From NCBI RefSeq assembly GCF_900236475.1, contig NZ_LT963352.1, positions 3,348,001-3,412,000 of the forward strand: a stretch of DNA of 64,000 nt. The letters run 5' to 3'. The first letter of the stretch is position 1. Every line of letters begins with the position of its first letter. The position numbers and the translations under genes are program-made. A model generated the notes under the pieces. It saw only the letters and a list, made by a program, of their open reading frames with translations, ran no database searches and was not told where the DNA came from. Below are positions 34,879-43,202 of the stretch, piece by piece. This DNA comes from Streptomyces chartreusis NRRL 3882 (GTDB taxonomy: Bacteria; Actinomycetota; Actinomycetes; Streptomycetales; Streptomycetaceae).

Positions 34879-35514
34879 GTGAGTTCCCCTCTGGCCATAC
34901 CGACGCGAGTCGTGCTGCTCTGCGGCCCATCCGGCTCCGGCAAGTCCCTCCTCGCGGCCCGCTCCGGCCTCCCGGTGCTGCGGCTCGACGACTTCTACAA
35001 GGAGGGCGACGACCCGACGCTGCCGCTGGTGGCGGGGAGTTCGGACATCGACTGGGACCATCCTGCATCGTGGGACGCGGACACGGCCGTCGCCGCGATC
35101 ACCCGGCTGTGCCGCACGGGCCGTACGGACGTTCCCGTCTACGACATCGCGCAGAGCGCCCGCACCGGCACGGAGACGGTGGACATCGGGCGGACCCCGC
35201 TGTTCATCGCGGAGGGCATCTTCGCCGCGGAGATCGTCACGCGCTGCCGGGAGCTCGGCGTCCTCGCCGACGCGCTGTGCCTGAGCCGCGGCCCGGTGAG
35301 GACGTTCCGCCGCCGCTTCCTGCGGGATCTGCGGGAGGGCCGCAAGTCGGTGCCGTTCCTGCTGCGCCGCGGCTGGCGTCTGATGCGGGACGAGCGCAAG
35401 ATCGTCGCCCGCCAGACCGCGCTGGGCGCGTACGCCTGCGACCGCGACGAGGCGATGGGCCGGCTGGCGGCCGCGGCGGCGGGCCGCTGTGCGAGCCTCG
35501 GTACGGCGGCCTAG
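34879..35514 (+). CDS. Uridine kinase-like P-loop protein
   Basis: A 211-residue kinase of the uridine kinase/phosphoribulokinase type. Walker A is GPSGSGKSLLAARSG; the substrate region is LRLDDFYKEGDDPTLP and DIDWDHPASWD, matching the nucleoside-binding block of uridine kinases; FIAEGIFAAEIV and the Arg-rich lid (RTFRRRFLRDLREGRKS) follow. It likely phosphorylates uridine or cytidine to the monophosphate, which fits the salvage setting. Start is unclear: GTG 34879 gives the family-like SSPLAIPTRVVLL; ATG 34855 and GTG 34810 are in frame. A terminator follows at 35526. Confidence 0.85.
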   Translation: MSSPLAIPTRVVLLCGPSGSGKSLLAARSGLPVLRLDDFYKEGDDPTLPLVAGSSDIDWDHPASWDADTAVAAITRLCRTGRTDVPVYDIAQSARTGTETVDIGRTPLFIAEGIFAAEIVTRCRELGVLADALCLSRGPVRTFRRRFLRDLREGRKSVPFLLRRGWRLMRDERKIVARQTALGAYACDRDEAMGRLAAAAAGRCASLGTAA

Positions 35515-35525
35515 GCAACGAGAGA

Positions 35526-35564
35526 AGCGGGACTGGACGGACCCCCCGGCCCTCCAGTCCCGCT
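35526..35564 (+). terminator. Terminator of the uridine kinase gene
   Basis: Perfect 12-bp inverted repeat (35526-35537 with 35553-35564), 15-base loop, followed by CTTGTG. Downstream DNA to 35697 is C/T-rich with no ORF; sigQ converges from the other side. Confidence 0.75.
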
Positions 35565-35697
35565 CTTGTGCTCCCCCGTTGTCCTCCCCCGTGTTTCCCC
35601 CACTTCCTGAGGAGACGCCCCCCAGCGTCTCCGCAGTTCCCCCGTGGGCCCCGGTTCCAGTCCCCCGTGGGGCCCCTTTGGTGCTCCCCCCCGACCT

Positions 35698-36453
35698 TCA
35701 GGCGACGAGCTCGCCGAAGGCGTCCTGCTCGTCACGGCCGAAGCTGAGGACCTCGTCCTCGCGCAGCCGGCGGAGCGACCGCCAGATGCTGGACTTCACC
35801 GTGCCGACACTGATGTCGAGGATCTCCGCGATCTCCGGGTCCGTGCGGCCCTCGTAGTAGCGCAGGACCAGCATGGTGCGCTGGAGCTCGGGCAGCCGGG
35901 CCAGCGCCTGCCACAGGACCGCGCGCAGTTCGGTGCCGCGCATCGCGTCCGTGTCGCCGGGCGTCTCCGGCAGTTCCTCGGTCGGGTACTCGTTGAGCTT
36001 GCGGCGCCGCCAGGCGCTGATGTGCAGGTTGGTCATGGTGCGGCGGAGGTATCCGCCGACCGCGGCCTTGTCACTGATCCGGTCCCACGCCCGGTACGTC
36101 GAGAACAGCGCGCTCTGGAGCAGGTCCTCGGCCTCGAAGCGGTCGCCGGTGAGGTGGTAGGCGGTGGCGTACAGGGAGGCGCGGCGCTCCTGGACGTAGG
36201 CGGTGAACTCCGCCTCCGACAGCGAGCGGCGCTCCCCCGAGTCCTCCCCGTACGCGGCTCCCCCGTGAACCGCCCCCGTCCCCTTGTTCTCCCCCGTGTG
36301 CGCGTCAACCACCGTCATGAACGCGGTGTGCTGACGCCCGGTGCCGCGAGCGCACCCCCGCCCGCTCACGGCACCGGACTTCTCGGAACCCCGGTTCACG
36401 TCGTGCAGACGCGTGACCACTGCGCTGGTGCTGGTGCCGTGCAGCGTGTTCAT
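35698..36453 (-). CDS. sigQ: ECF-type RNA polymerase sigma factor SigQ
   Basis: A 251-residue SigE-like sigma factor. Region 2 reads LYATAYHLTGDRFEAEDLLQSALFSTYRAWDRI and region 4 LPELQRTMLVLRYYEGRTDPEIAEILDISVGTVKSSIWRSLRRLRE. The 70-80 residues before region 2 are disordered and unusual for the class; ATG 36318 (MTVVDAHTG) is an alternative start. Divergent from afsQ1, the same arrangement as in S. coelicolor, where sigQ is an AfsQ1 target and opposes the effect of AfsQ1/Q2 on antibiotic production under nitrogen limitation. An AfsQ1 box lies in the shared promoter region. Confidence 0.93.
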   Translation of the reverse strand: MNTLHGTSTSAVVTRLHDVNRGSEKSGAVSGRGCARGTGRQHTAFMTVVDAHTGENKGTGAVHGGAAYGEDSGERRSLSEAEFTAYVQERRASLYATAYHLTGDRFEAEDLLQSALFSTYRAWDRISDKAAVGGYLRRTMTNLHISAWRRRKLNEYPTEELPETPGDTDAMRGTELRAVLWQALARLPELQRTMLVLRYYEGRTDPEIAEILDISVGTVKSSIWRSLRRLREDEVLSFGRDEQDAFGELVA

Positions 36454-36562
36454 CTCGCGCCCCCCGTCGTGGACTTCCGGTGTGCGGCCCGCCGGTCGGG
36501 CGGGCTTTCCTGCGTGTGCCGAAAAGCTTGCCGCGGCACTTTCATGGCCGTGTCCGCCGACT

Positions 36563-36578
36563 GTCACAGACCTGTCAC
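36563..36578. promoter_or_regulatory. AfsQ1 box (GTnAC-N6-GTnAC) in the sigQ/afsQ1 gap
   Basis: GTCAC-AGACCT-GTCAC, a perfect match to the direct-repeat site described for AfsQ1 in S. coelicolor. It lies 110 bases upstream of sigQ and 113 bases upstream of afsQ1, so it could act on both. Confidence 0.75.
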
Positions 36579-36690
36579 AGGGGTCTGCGACAGGACGGCC
36601 ATGGCCCGTGCACAGGCGTCGGCGCTACGCGCGGCCCTCATCTCGGCCCACAGGTCGAACCCCGGCCCCTCCATGGGCCAGAATGTGCCC

Positions 36691-37368
36691 GTGCCTTCCC
36701 TGTTGCTGATCGAGGACGACGACGCCATCCGGACGGCCCTGGAGCTCTCACTGACGCGCCAGGGTCACCGGGTGGCGACCGCTGCCAGTGGTGAGGACGG
36801 TCTGAAGCTGCTGCGCGAGCAGCGGCCGGATCTGATCGTGCTGGACGTGATGCTGCCCGGCATCGACGGGTTCGAGGTGTGCCGGCGCATCCGGCGCACG
36901 GACCAGTTGCCGATCATCCTGCTGACCGCGCGCAGCGACGACATCGACGTGGTCGTCGGTCTGGAGTCCGGCGCCGACGACTACGTCGTCAAGCCGGTGC
37001 AGGGGCGGGTGCTGGACGCCCGGATCCGGGCCGTGCTGCGGCGCGGCGAACGGGAGTCCAACGACGCGGCGACGTTCGGCAGCCTCGTCATCGACCGCTC
37101 GGCGATGACCGTGACGAAGAACGGCGAGGACCTCCAGCTCACGCCGACCGAGCTGCGGCTGCTGCTGGAGCTGAGCCGGCGGCCGGGGCAGGCGCTGTCG
37201 CGGCAGCAGCTGCTGCGGCTGGTGTGGGAGCACGACTACCTGGGCGACTCGCGGCTCGTGGACGCCTGTGTCCAGCGGCTGCGCGCCAAGGTCGAGGACG
37301 TGCCCTCGTCCCCGACGCTGATCCGTACCGTGCGGGGTGTCGGTTACCGGCTGGATCCGCCTCAGTGA
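36691..37368 (+). CDS. afsQ1: Response regulator AfsQ1
   Basis: A 225-residue OmpR-type regulator. The receiver domain starts VPSLLLIEDDDAIRTALELSL; the phosphoryl Asp is in LIVLDVMLPGIDG (about residue 52) and the Lys in DDYVVKP. The winged helix has LTPTELRLLLELSRRPGQALSRQQLLRLVWEHDYLGDSRLVDACVQRLRAKVED. It is almost identical to remembered S. coelicolor AfsQ1, which with AfsQ2 responds to nitrogen/glutamate conditions and switches on antibiotic genes and sigQ. GTG 36691 gives the same 225-residue length. Its stop overlaps the afsQ2 start (GTGA). Confidence 0.97.
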   Translation: MPSLLLIEDDDAIRTALELSLTRQGHRVATAASGEDGLKLLREQRPDLIVLDVMLPGIDGFEVCRRIRRTDQLPIILLTARSDDIDVVVGLESGADDYVVKPVQGRVLDARIRAVLRRGERESNDAATFGSLVIDRSAMTVTKNGEDLQLTPTELRLLLELSRRPGQALSRQQLLRLVWEHDYLGDSRLVDACVQRLRAKVEDVPSSPTLIRTVRGVGYRLDPPQ

Positions 37369-38972
37369 GACAGCGGCACCACCAAGGGGGGGACCGCGGC
37401 TGGACCGCGGCGCGCAAGGGAGTCCTGTCGCGGCTGCGCTTCACCAGCCTGCGGCTGAGGCTGGTCGTCGTCTTCGGCCTGGTGGCGCTGACGGCCGCCG
37501 TGTCCGCGTCCGGCATCGCGTACTGGCTCAACCGCGAGGCGGTGCTCACCCGCGCCCAGGACGCCGTGCTGCACGACTTCGAGCAGGAGATGCAGAACCG
37601 GGCGGGTGCGCTGCCCGAGCATCCGACGCAGGACGAGCTCCAGCACACCGCGGGCCAGATGGCGGGCAGCGACCAGCGCTTCAGCGTGCTGCTGGTCGCG
37701 AGCAACGCCGACGGCAGGACCGTCTACGGCAGCTCCGGCGGGCTGAGCGGCTTCTCGCTGCAGGACGTGCCGGTCTCGCTGCGCACGGCGGTGAACAAGA
37801 GGCAGAAGGTCGACGGGGCCGACAAGCACCCGTACCACCTGTACTGGCAGCGGGTCGTCGACCACGACACGCCGTATCTCGTGGCCGGTACGCGGGTGAT
37901 CGGCGGCGGTCCGACCGGTTACATGCTGAAGTCGCTGGAGCCGGAGGCGAAGGACCTCAACTCGCTGTCCTGGTCGCTGGGGATCGCCACCGGGCTCGCG
38001 CTGATCGGCTCGGCGCTGCTCGCGCAGGCCGCCGCGACGACCGTGCTGAAGCCGGTGCAGCGGCTCGGGGCGGCCGCGCGGCGGCTCGGCGAGGGCAAGC
38101 TGGACACCCGGCTCAGGGTGTCCGGGACCGATGAACTCGCCGACCTGTCGCGGACCTTCAACAAGGCGGCCGAGGCGCTGGAGAAGCGGGTCGCCGACAT
38201 GGCCGCGCGGGACGAGGCGTCCCGGCGGTTCGTCGCCGACATGAGCCATGAGCTGCGGACGCCGCTCACCGCCATCACCGCCGTGACGGAGGTGCTGGAG
38301 GAGGAGCTGGAGGCGGAGACCGGGAGCATGGACCCGATGATCGAGCCGGCCGTCCGACTGGTGGTCAGCGAGACGCGGCGGCTGAACGACCTGGTCGAGA
38401 ACCTGATGGAGGTCACCCGCTTCGACGCGGGCACGGCCCGGCTCGTCCTGGACGACGTCGACATCGCCGACCAGATCACCGCGTGCATCGACGCCCGCGC
38501 CTGGCTGGACGCGGTCGAGCTGGACGCCGACCGCGGCATCCACGCCCGGCTGGATCCGCGCCGTCTGGACGTCATCCTCGCCAACCTGATCGGCAACGCG
38601 CTCAAGCACGGCGGCTCCCCGGTGCGGGTGTCCGTCCGCGAGGCCGACGACTCGCTCGTCATCGAGGTGCAGGACCACGGGCCCGGCATCCCCGAGGACG
38701 TCCTGCCGCACGTCTTCGACCGTTTCTACAAGGCCAGTGCCTCCCGGCCGCGCTCCGAGGGCAGCGGCCTGGGCCTGTCCATCGCCCTGGAGAACGCCCA
38801 CATCCACGGCGGCGAGATCACCGCGGCCAACTCGCCCGACTCGGGCGCGGTGTTCACCCTGCGGCTCCCGCGCCACACGTCCGGGCCGGGGGAACAGCCC
38901 GCCGAGGGCGAGCGGAAGCCAGGGGACGACACCGGCCAGGACCGGGGCGCGGACTCGAAGGGGGACGCCTGA
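37365..38972 (+). CDS. afsQ2: Sensor histidine kinase AfsQ2
   Basis: A 535-residue membrane kinase, the same length as S. coelicolor AfsQ2. First transmembrane span about 27-48 (RLVVVFGLVALTAAVSASGIAYWL), an extracytoplasmic sensor about 50-200, second span about 205-225, then a HAMP linker. The phospho-acceptor His is in DMSHELRTPLTAITAVTEVLEEE; the ATP domain has IGNALKHGG, DHGPGIPEDVLPHVFDRFYKA and SGLGLSIALENAHIHGG. It phosphorylates AfsQ1. GTG 37365 overlaps the afsQ1 stop and its own stop overlaps the next start, so all three genes are translated together. Confidence 0.96.
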   Translation: MRQRHHQGGDRGWTAARKGVLSRLRFTSLRLRLVVVFGLVALTAAVSASGIAYWLNREAVLTRAQDAVLHDFEQEMQNRAGALPEHPTQDELQHTAGQMAGSDQRFSVLLVASNADGRTVYGSSGGLSGFSLQDVPVSLRTAVNKRQKVDGADKHPYHLYWQRVVDHDTPYLVAGTRVIGGGPTGYMLKSLEPEAKDLNSLSWSLGIATGLALIGSALLAQAAATTVLKPVQRLGAAARRLGEGKLDTRLRVSGTDELADLSRTFNKAAEALEKRVADMAARDEASRRFVADMSHELRTPLTAITAVTEVLEEELEAETGSMDPMIEPAVRLVVSETRRLNDLVENLMEVTRFDAGTARLVLDDVDIADQITACIDARAWLDAVELDADRGIHARLDPRRLDVILANLIGNALKHGGSPVRVSVREADDSLVIEVQDHGPGIPEDVLPHVFDRFYKASASRPRSEGSGLGLSIALENAHIHGGEITAANSPDSGAVFTLRLPRHTSGPGEQPAEGERKPGDDTGQDRGADSKGDA

Positions 38973-39589
38973 TGACCACACGTCTCGTGTCCAGGGCCCG
39001 GATCGGTGCGGTGTCCGTGCTGGCCCTGCTGCTCGCCGGCTGCGGGATCCGGGCCACGGAGGTGCCGACGAACTTCGGGCCCGCGCCGTCGCGGGTGCGC
39101 TGTTCGCTCGCCGAGCCGGACGTGTCGACGCAGACCGCCCGGGGGCTGCCGGTGCAGGTGTTCCTGCTGTGCGGGTCCTCGCTGGTGACCGTCGACCGGA
39201 CCGTGCGGGTCCCGGACGGCGCGGCCGACTCCGAGCGGCGGATGCTGGTGGCGCAGGGCCTGCTGGACCAGCTCGCGGCGTCGCCGTCGCCCGCCGAGAA
39301 GGAGGCCGGCTACAGCACGGACGTACGCGGCGGCATCACCGTGGGCGGGCCCCGGCCCGGCGACCCGGAGGACACACTGCGGCTGAGCACGGCGCCGGAC
39401 AGCCTCACCTCGTACGCCCTCGCCCAGATCGTCTGCACCTTCTCCGACTCGGCGGCCGCCGAGGGCGACGGCTCCGTGGTCCTGGGCGGCCCCGGCGCCG
39501 GCTCCCCGCGCCGCTACGAGTGCACGGACGAGGTGCGGGCCCGCCCGGGCAGCAAGGAACCGCCCTCCAAGGAGGCGGCCGGGGCGTGA
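38972..39589 (+). CDS. afsQ3: AfsQ-operon lipoprotein with GerMN-like domain
   Basis: A 205-residue lipoprotein. The signal ends in LLLAGCGIR, a lipobox with Cys near residue 27. The mature part (VQVFLLCGSSLVTVDRTVRVPDGAADSERRMLVAQGLLDQLAASPS) has the pattern of a GerMN domain as found in LpqB-type proteins that work beside sensor kinases. ATGA overlap with afsQ2 implies tight coupling, and a role in sensing by AfsQ2 is likely. I use the symbol afsQ3 from memory of the S. coelicolor operon. Its stop overlaps the next start by GTGA. Confidence 0.85.
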   Translation: MTTRLVSRARIGAVSVLALLLAGCGIRATEVPTNFGPAPSRVRCSLAEPDVSTQTARGLPVQVFLLCGSSLVTVDRTVRVPDGAADSERRMLVAQGLLDQLAASPSPAEKEAGYSTDVRGGITVGGPRPGDPEDTLRLSTAPDSLTSYALAQIVCTFSDSAAAEGDGSVVLGGPGAGSPRRYECTDEVRARPGSKEPPSKEAAGA

Positions 39590-40266
39590 GCGGGCCGGGC
39601 ACCGCCGGGCTGTGGCGCACGCCTCACAGGCCGACCGGGGCCCGTCCCGGAACCGATCCTGCCGGAGGCCGCGTCTTGAGGGGCGTGCGTCAAGGCTCCA
39701 TCGGCGGCAGCGCCGCGTTCCGCATCCGTGTGACAGGAGGTGTCCTCCTCGTCGCACACCTCGCGTTCGTCGCCTGGCTGACGCTGCGGCCGCTGGACGT
39801 GCCCTGGGTGATGCCGGCCAATCTGCGGCCGTTCGACGGCATCCGGGCCGATCTCGCCCTGGGCTGGCCCGAGGCGGCCCGCCGGATCTGTGAGGGGCTG
39901 GCCCTGCTCGCCCCGCTGGGCGTGCTGCTGCCGATGGCGAGCGGCAGGCTGTTCGTCTCGCCGCTGGCGTCCCTGCTGAACACCGTCACGGCCGGCGCCC
40001 TGCTGTCACTGGGCATAGAGCTGCTCCAGACCGGCGTTCCCGGTCAGGTCGTCGACGTCGACTCGCTGTTCCTCAACACCGCGGGCGTGGCCCTCGCGCA
40101 TCTCGCGCTCGTCCCCGCCGGCCGCTCCTGGCTGCGCCGCCGGACCACGGCGCGCCCGCCCCGTGCGCCCCTGCCCCCGGAGGAGCCGGCTCAGGGTCGG
40201 ACCCCGACGATTCCCAGGGTCGGGATCGCCCCGTGGAGCGACGCTTTGCCCCCTTCGTCTCCGTAG
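39586..40266 (+). CDS. VanZ-family membrane protein
   Basis: A 226-residue membrane protein. Four hydrophobic helices follow a polar N-terminus of about 45 residues: VTGGVLLVAHLAFVAWLTL, a helix around ICEGLALLAPLGVLLPM, LLNTVTAGALLSLGIELLQ and NTAGVALAHLALV. The motif ELLQTGVPGQVVDVDSLFLNTAGV is the VanZ signature (ExxQ, R/VxxDxxDxxxNxxG). VanZ proteins give low-level teicoplanin resistance in enterococci; function here is unknown. GTG 39586 overlaps the lipoprotein stop and has AAGGAGG before it, so it belongs to the afsQ operon. The C-terminal 45 residues are Pro-rich. Confidence 0.88.
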   Translation: MSGPGTAGLWRTPHRPTGARPGTDPAGGRVLRGVRQGSIGGSAAFRIRVTGGVLLVAHLAFVAWLTLRPLDVPWVMPANLRPFDGIRADLALGWPEAARRICEGLALLAPLGVLLPMASGRLFVSPLASLLNTVTAGALLSLGIELLQTGVPGQVVDVDSLFLNTAGVALAHLALVPAGRSWLRRRTTARPPRAPLPPEEPAQGRTPTIPRVGIAPWSDALPPSSP

Positions 40267-40328
40267 CGTGGAGTGCAGATGGGGTACTCGGACGAGAGGC
40301 CTCACGACACCTCACGAAGGAGCCGCAC

Positions 40329-40541
40329 ATGTCACGCCTCGCCCGCCCCACCCACGGCCGCATGATCGGCGGAGTGTGCGCCGCGCTGGCACGGCGCTTC
40401 GGCACCTCCACGACGACGATGCGGGTGATCTTCCTGGTCTCGTGCCTGCTGCCCGGCCCCCAGTTCCTGCTGTACATCGCGCTGTGGATCCTGCTGCCCT
40501 CGGAGAGCAAGGTGCAGAACAAGGCGCAGACGGCCTGGTAG
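40329..40541 (+). CDS. Small PspC-domain membrane protein
   Basis: A 70-residue protein made only of a PspC domain: RMIGGVCAALARRFGTSTTTMRVIFLVSCLLPGPQFLLYIALWILLP. It has an amphipathic start and one membrane span. In enterobacteria PspC senses envelope stress; in Actinobacteria these single-domain forms are uncharacterised. ATG 40329 has a strong AAGGAG. It stands alone 62 bases after the VanZ gene and ends at a shared terminator. Confidence 0.92.
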   Translation: MSRLARPTHGRMIGGVCAALARRFGTSTTTMRVIFLVSCLLPGPQFLLYIALWILLPSESKVQNKAQTAW

Positions 40542-40560
40542 CCACCCGTCGCGGAAACGC

Positions 40561-40599
40561 CGATGGGGCGCACCCTGTGTCCAGGGGTGCGCCCCGTCG
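40561..40599. terminator. Bidirectional terminator between the PspC and secreted protein genes
   Basis: Inverted repeat 40561-40575 with 40585-40599 (one G-T pair), 9-base loop, centred between the converging stops at 40541 and 40626. Confidence 0.85.
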
Positions 40600-40625
40600 G
40601 CGTGTGTCCGCCCGTGGCGGGAGGG

Positions 40626-40949
40626 TCAGGCCGGAAGGCCGTTCACCGGGAGCCCGCCGAGCAGCTTGGCGGCCGGGCCCGTCGGGCCCTGGGCGAGCAG
40701 CTGCCCGGCGACCGGCTGGGCTGCGGCGAGACCGGTACCCGCCAGGGTCTGGCCCTGGCCCACCGCTTCACCCGAGCCCGCCGGCAGCGTCTGGGAGAGC
40801 TGTTCGGCCGGGAGCGCCTGGGTGACGCTCTCCAGCGCCTGGGCGGTGTCGGGGACGGCCGGGGCGGCCTGGGCGGCGCCCGCACCGGTGGCGGCGAAGG
40901 CGGCACCGAGAGCGGCGACACCGAGGGACTTGGCAGCAGACTGCTTCAT
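40626..40949 (-). CDS. Small secreted Ala/Gly-rich protein
   Basis: A 107-residue exported protein with a clear signal peptide (KQSAAKSLGVAALGAAFAATGAGAAQA-A). The mature chain of about 78 residues contains repeated Q-x-L and A-G-Q motifs (ALESVTQALPAEQLSQTLPAG, LAAAQPVAGQLLAQGPTGPAAKLLGGLPVN) and no Cys. Similar in style to the secreted protein at 34358. GAGGA precedes ATG 40949. Proteins of this type are abundant in Streptomyces and are sometimes labelled ATP-binding by error; no such motif is present. Confidence 0.75.
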   Translation of the reverse strand: MKQSAAKSLGVAALGAAFAATGAGAAQAAPAVPDTAQALESVTQALPAEQLSQTLPAGSGEAVGQGQTLAGTGLAAAQPVAGQLLAQGPTGPAAKLLGGLPVNGLPA

Positions 40950-41091
40950 GAAAGTGCGTCCTCGCAATGAGATGAAGGGGTGTGTGAGCGGTGCGGCGAC
41001 CGTATTCACGCGGCGCCATCCGCCGCAAACATCGAAATGCGGACGGCTTGTGAAAACCGTCCGCATTCCCTGTGTGCCGATGTGCCCCGGA

Positions 41092-42249
41092 TCAGCCTTC
41101 CGAAGCCCCGGAACCGCTGGTGGAAGCGGTCTGCCGGAACAGCCATTCGGATTTCAGCTCGGCATAACCCGGCTTGATCACGTCATTGATCATGGCCAGC
41201 CGTTCATCGAAAGGAATGAACGCTGATTTCATCGCATTGACTGAGAACCACTGCAGGTCGTCGAGCGTGTAGGCGAACGCCTCGACAAGGTGCTCGAATT
41301 CCCGGCTCATGCTCGTGTGGGACATCAGGCGGTTGTCCGTGTTCACCGTGGCCCGGAAGTGCAGCCGCCGCAGCAGCCCGATGGGGTGCTCGGCGTACGA
41401 GGCCGCCGCCCCGGTCTGGAGGTTGGAGCTCGGGCACAGCTCCAGCGGGATGCGCTTGTCCCGGACGTAGGAGGCGAGCCGCCCGAGTTCGACGGTGCCG
41501 TCCTCGTGGACCTGGATGTCGTCGATGATCCGCACCCCGTGCCCGAGCCGGTCGGCGCCGCACCACTGGAGGGCCTGCCAGATGGACGGCAGCCCGAAGG
41601 CCTCCCCGGCGTGGATGGTGAAGTGGTTGTTCTCGCGCTTGAGGTACTCGAAGGCGTCGAGGTGCCGGGTGGGCGGGTAGCCGGCCTCGGCACCCGCGAT
41701 GTCGAAGCCGACGACGCCCAGATCGCGGTAGCGGTTGGCGAGTTCGGCGATCTCCAGGGCGCGGGCCGCGTGCCGCATGGCGGTGAGCAGGGCGCCGACG
41801 CGGATGCGCAGGCCCTTCTCCCGGGCGCGGCGCTCCCCTTCCCGGAAGCCCTCGTTGACGGCCTCGACGACCTCTTCGAGGCTCAGACCGCCTTCGAGGT
41901 GCTGCTCGGGGGCGTAGCGCACCTCGGCGTAGACGACGCCGTCCGCGGCGAGGTCCTCGGCGCACTCGGCGGCGACCCGCACCAGGGCGTCTCGGGTCTG
42001 CATGACGCCCACGGTGTGGGAGAAGGTCTCCAAGTACCGTTCCAGGGAACCGGAGTCGGCGGCCTCGCGGAACCAGATGCCCAGTTTCTCCGGATCGGTC
42101 TCCGGGAGCTGGGAGTAGCCCGTCGCGCGGGCGAGTTCGACGATGGTGCCGGGGCGCAGACCGCCGTCGAGGTGGTCGTGCAGCAGAACCTTGGGCGCCC
42201 GTTGGATCTGGTCCGGTGTCGGGGTGTTCGCGATGGTCTGGCTCGTCAT
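41092..42249 (-). CDS. add: Adenosine deaminase
   Basis: A 385-residue metal-dependent amidohydrolase converting (deoxy)adenosine to (deoxy)inosine. Zinc ligands: HDHLDG at the start (about residues 24-29), HAGEAFG with the catalytic Glu, the His of DRLGHGVRI, and the Asp of [15 protein letters not shown]. The family blocks are all intact. The regulon palindrome lies 16 bases upstream and a -10-like TAGAGT sits 6 bases before ATG, so the mRNA looks leaderless. The inosine produced would feed the PNP at 27203. Confidence 0.95.
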   Translation of the reverse strand: MTSQTIANTPTPDQIQRAPKVLLHDHLDGGLRPGTIVELARATGYSQLPETDPEKLGIWFREAADSGSLERYLETFSHTVGVMQTRDALVRVAAECAEDLAADGVVYAEVRYAPEQHLEGGLSLEEVVEAVNEGFREGERRAREKGLRIRVGALLTAMRHAARALEIAELANRYRDLGVVGFDIAGAEAGYPPTRHLDAFEYLKRENNHFTIHAGEAFGLPSIWQALQWCGADRLGHGVRIIDDIQVHEDGTVELGRLASYVRDKRIPLELCPSSNLQTGAAASYAEHPIGLLRRLHFRATVNTDNRLMSHTSMSREFEHLVEAFAYTLDDLQWFSVNAMKSAFIPFDERLAMINDVIKPGYAELKSEWLFRQTASTSGSGASEG

Positions 42250-42265
42250 TTCCGCACTCTAACTC

Positions 42266-42277
42266 CTACGCGCGTAG
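42266..42277. promoter_or_regulatory. Nucleoside-regulon operator CTACGCGCGTAG (add)
   Basis: Perfect palindrome 16 bases upstream of the add start. On the minus strand it is followed by GAGT and the -10-like TAGAGT, then GCGGAA and the ATG. Confidence 0.85.
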
Positions 42278-42372
42278 ATGGCGTGCCCTCGGATCCTTTA
42301 CATTTCCGTCGATACGTAACGGTGACCGCAAGGACGGGTCGAGTACACCCGCGCTTCTGACACTGTTCTGTC

Positions 42373-43131
42373 ATGGCACACCAACCGACGCCGGTTCGCA
42401 GGGCCCGGCTGGGCAGGACATTCGGTCCGGGGCCGTCGGCGGTCAGCGGCGTGGTGCTGCTGCTCCCCGGCGGCGACGAGGTCTCCGGCCGCAGGCCGTC
42501 CCCCATGGTGGCGACCGCCTCCGTACGCGCCCTGGGCCGCCGCCTGGCCCGCGCGGGCCGGGACGAGGGTCTCGTCACGCACGTGGTGCACTACCGCTAC
42601 CGCGGCTGGAACGGCAGCGAGGCCAACCTCGCGGCCGATGCGGCCTGGGCGGCGGACGAGGTCGTGCGGCGTTACGGGGACGTTCCCGTCTGCCTCGCCG
42701 GCATCGGCATGGGCGGCCGGGCCGGGTTGCGCGCGGGTGGCCACGAGGCCGTCAACTCCGTGCTGGCCCTCGCTCCTTGGCTGCCGGAGGAGGATGTGGC
42801 CGCGCCACCCGAACCGGTGAAGCAGTTGGTGGGGCGGCAGGTGCTGATCGTGCACGGCACGAACGACGGGCGGACGGATCCCGAGTTGTCGTTCCGGCTG
42901 GCGGCGCGGGCGAAGAAGGCGAATCGGGATGTGTGCCGGTTCGAGGTGCATGCGGACGGGCACGGGCTGAATCAGTACCGGGACGAAGTGCTCGCGCTGG
43001 CCGAGGACTTCGTGATGGGGGCGTTGTTCGGGCGGGCTGTGTCCCGTCCCGTGCGGGACGCTTTTGCGGCGCCGCCGCCGTTGGGGTTGCGGATGCCGTT
43101 GGCCGCCGGGTTCAGTCCTTCGAGGCGGTAG
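42373..43131 (+). CDS. Alpha/beta-hydrolase-fold protein lacking the serine nucleophile
   Basis: A 252-residue protein with the outline of a small alpha/beta hydrolase: VSGVVLLLPGGDEVS at the start, a fold with HVVHYRYRGWNGSEANLAADAAWAADEVV, then LAGIGMGGRAGLRAG where the nucleophile elbow should be, then VLIVHGTNDGRTDPE (acid) and ADGHGLNQYRDE (His). At the elbow the usual G-H-S-M-G-G is G-I-G-M-G-G, so the catalytic Ser is Gly. It is likely not a standard hydrolase. No ribosome site is obvious; the start ATG 42373 is divergent from add, 123 bases away. Role unknown. Confidence 0.85.
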   Translation: MAHQPTPVRRARLGRTFGPGPSAVSGVVLLLPGGDEVSGRRPSPMVATASVRALGRRLARAGRDEGLVTHVVHYRYRGWNGSEANLAADAAWAADEVVRRYGDVPVCLAGIGMGGRAGLRAGGHEAVNSVLALAPWLPEEDVAAPPEPVKQLVGRQVLIVHGTNDGRTDPELSFRLAARAKKANRDVCRFEVHADGHGLNQYRDEVLALAEDFVMGALFGRAVSRPVRDAFAAPPPLGLRMPLAAGFSPSRR

Positions 43132-43202
43132 CGCCGTGGGGGTGCTTGTCAGTCGGCCAGTGCGGGTCGTTTACGGCTTGTCGCGCAGTTCCCCGCGCCC
43201 CT

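Noticed and set aside
36626..36637. CTACGCGCGGCC upstream of afsQ1 resembling the nucleoside operator
   Set aside because: Right half not palindromic and the gene is unrelated to nucleosides; such 9-base matches are expected by chance in this base composition.
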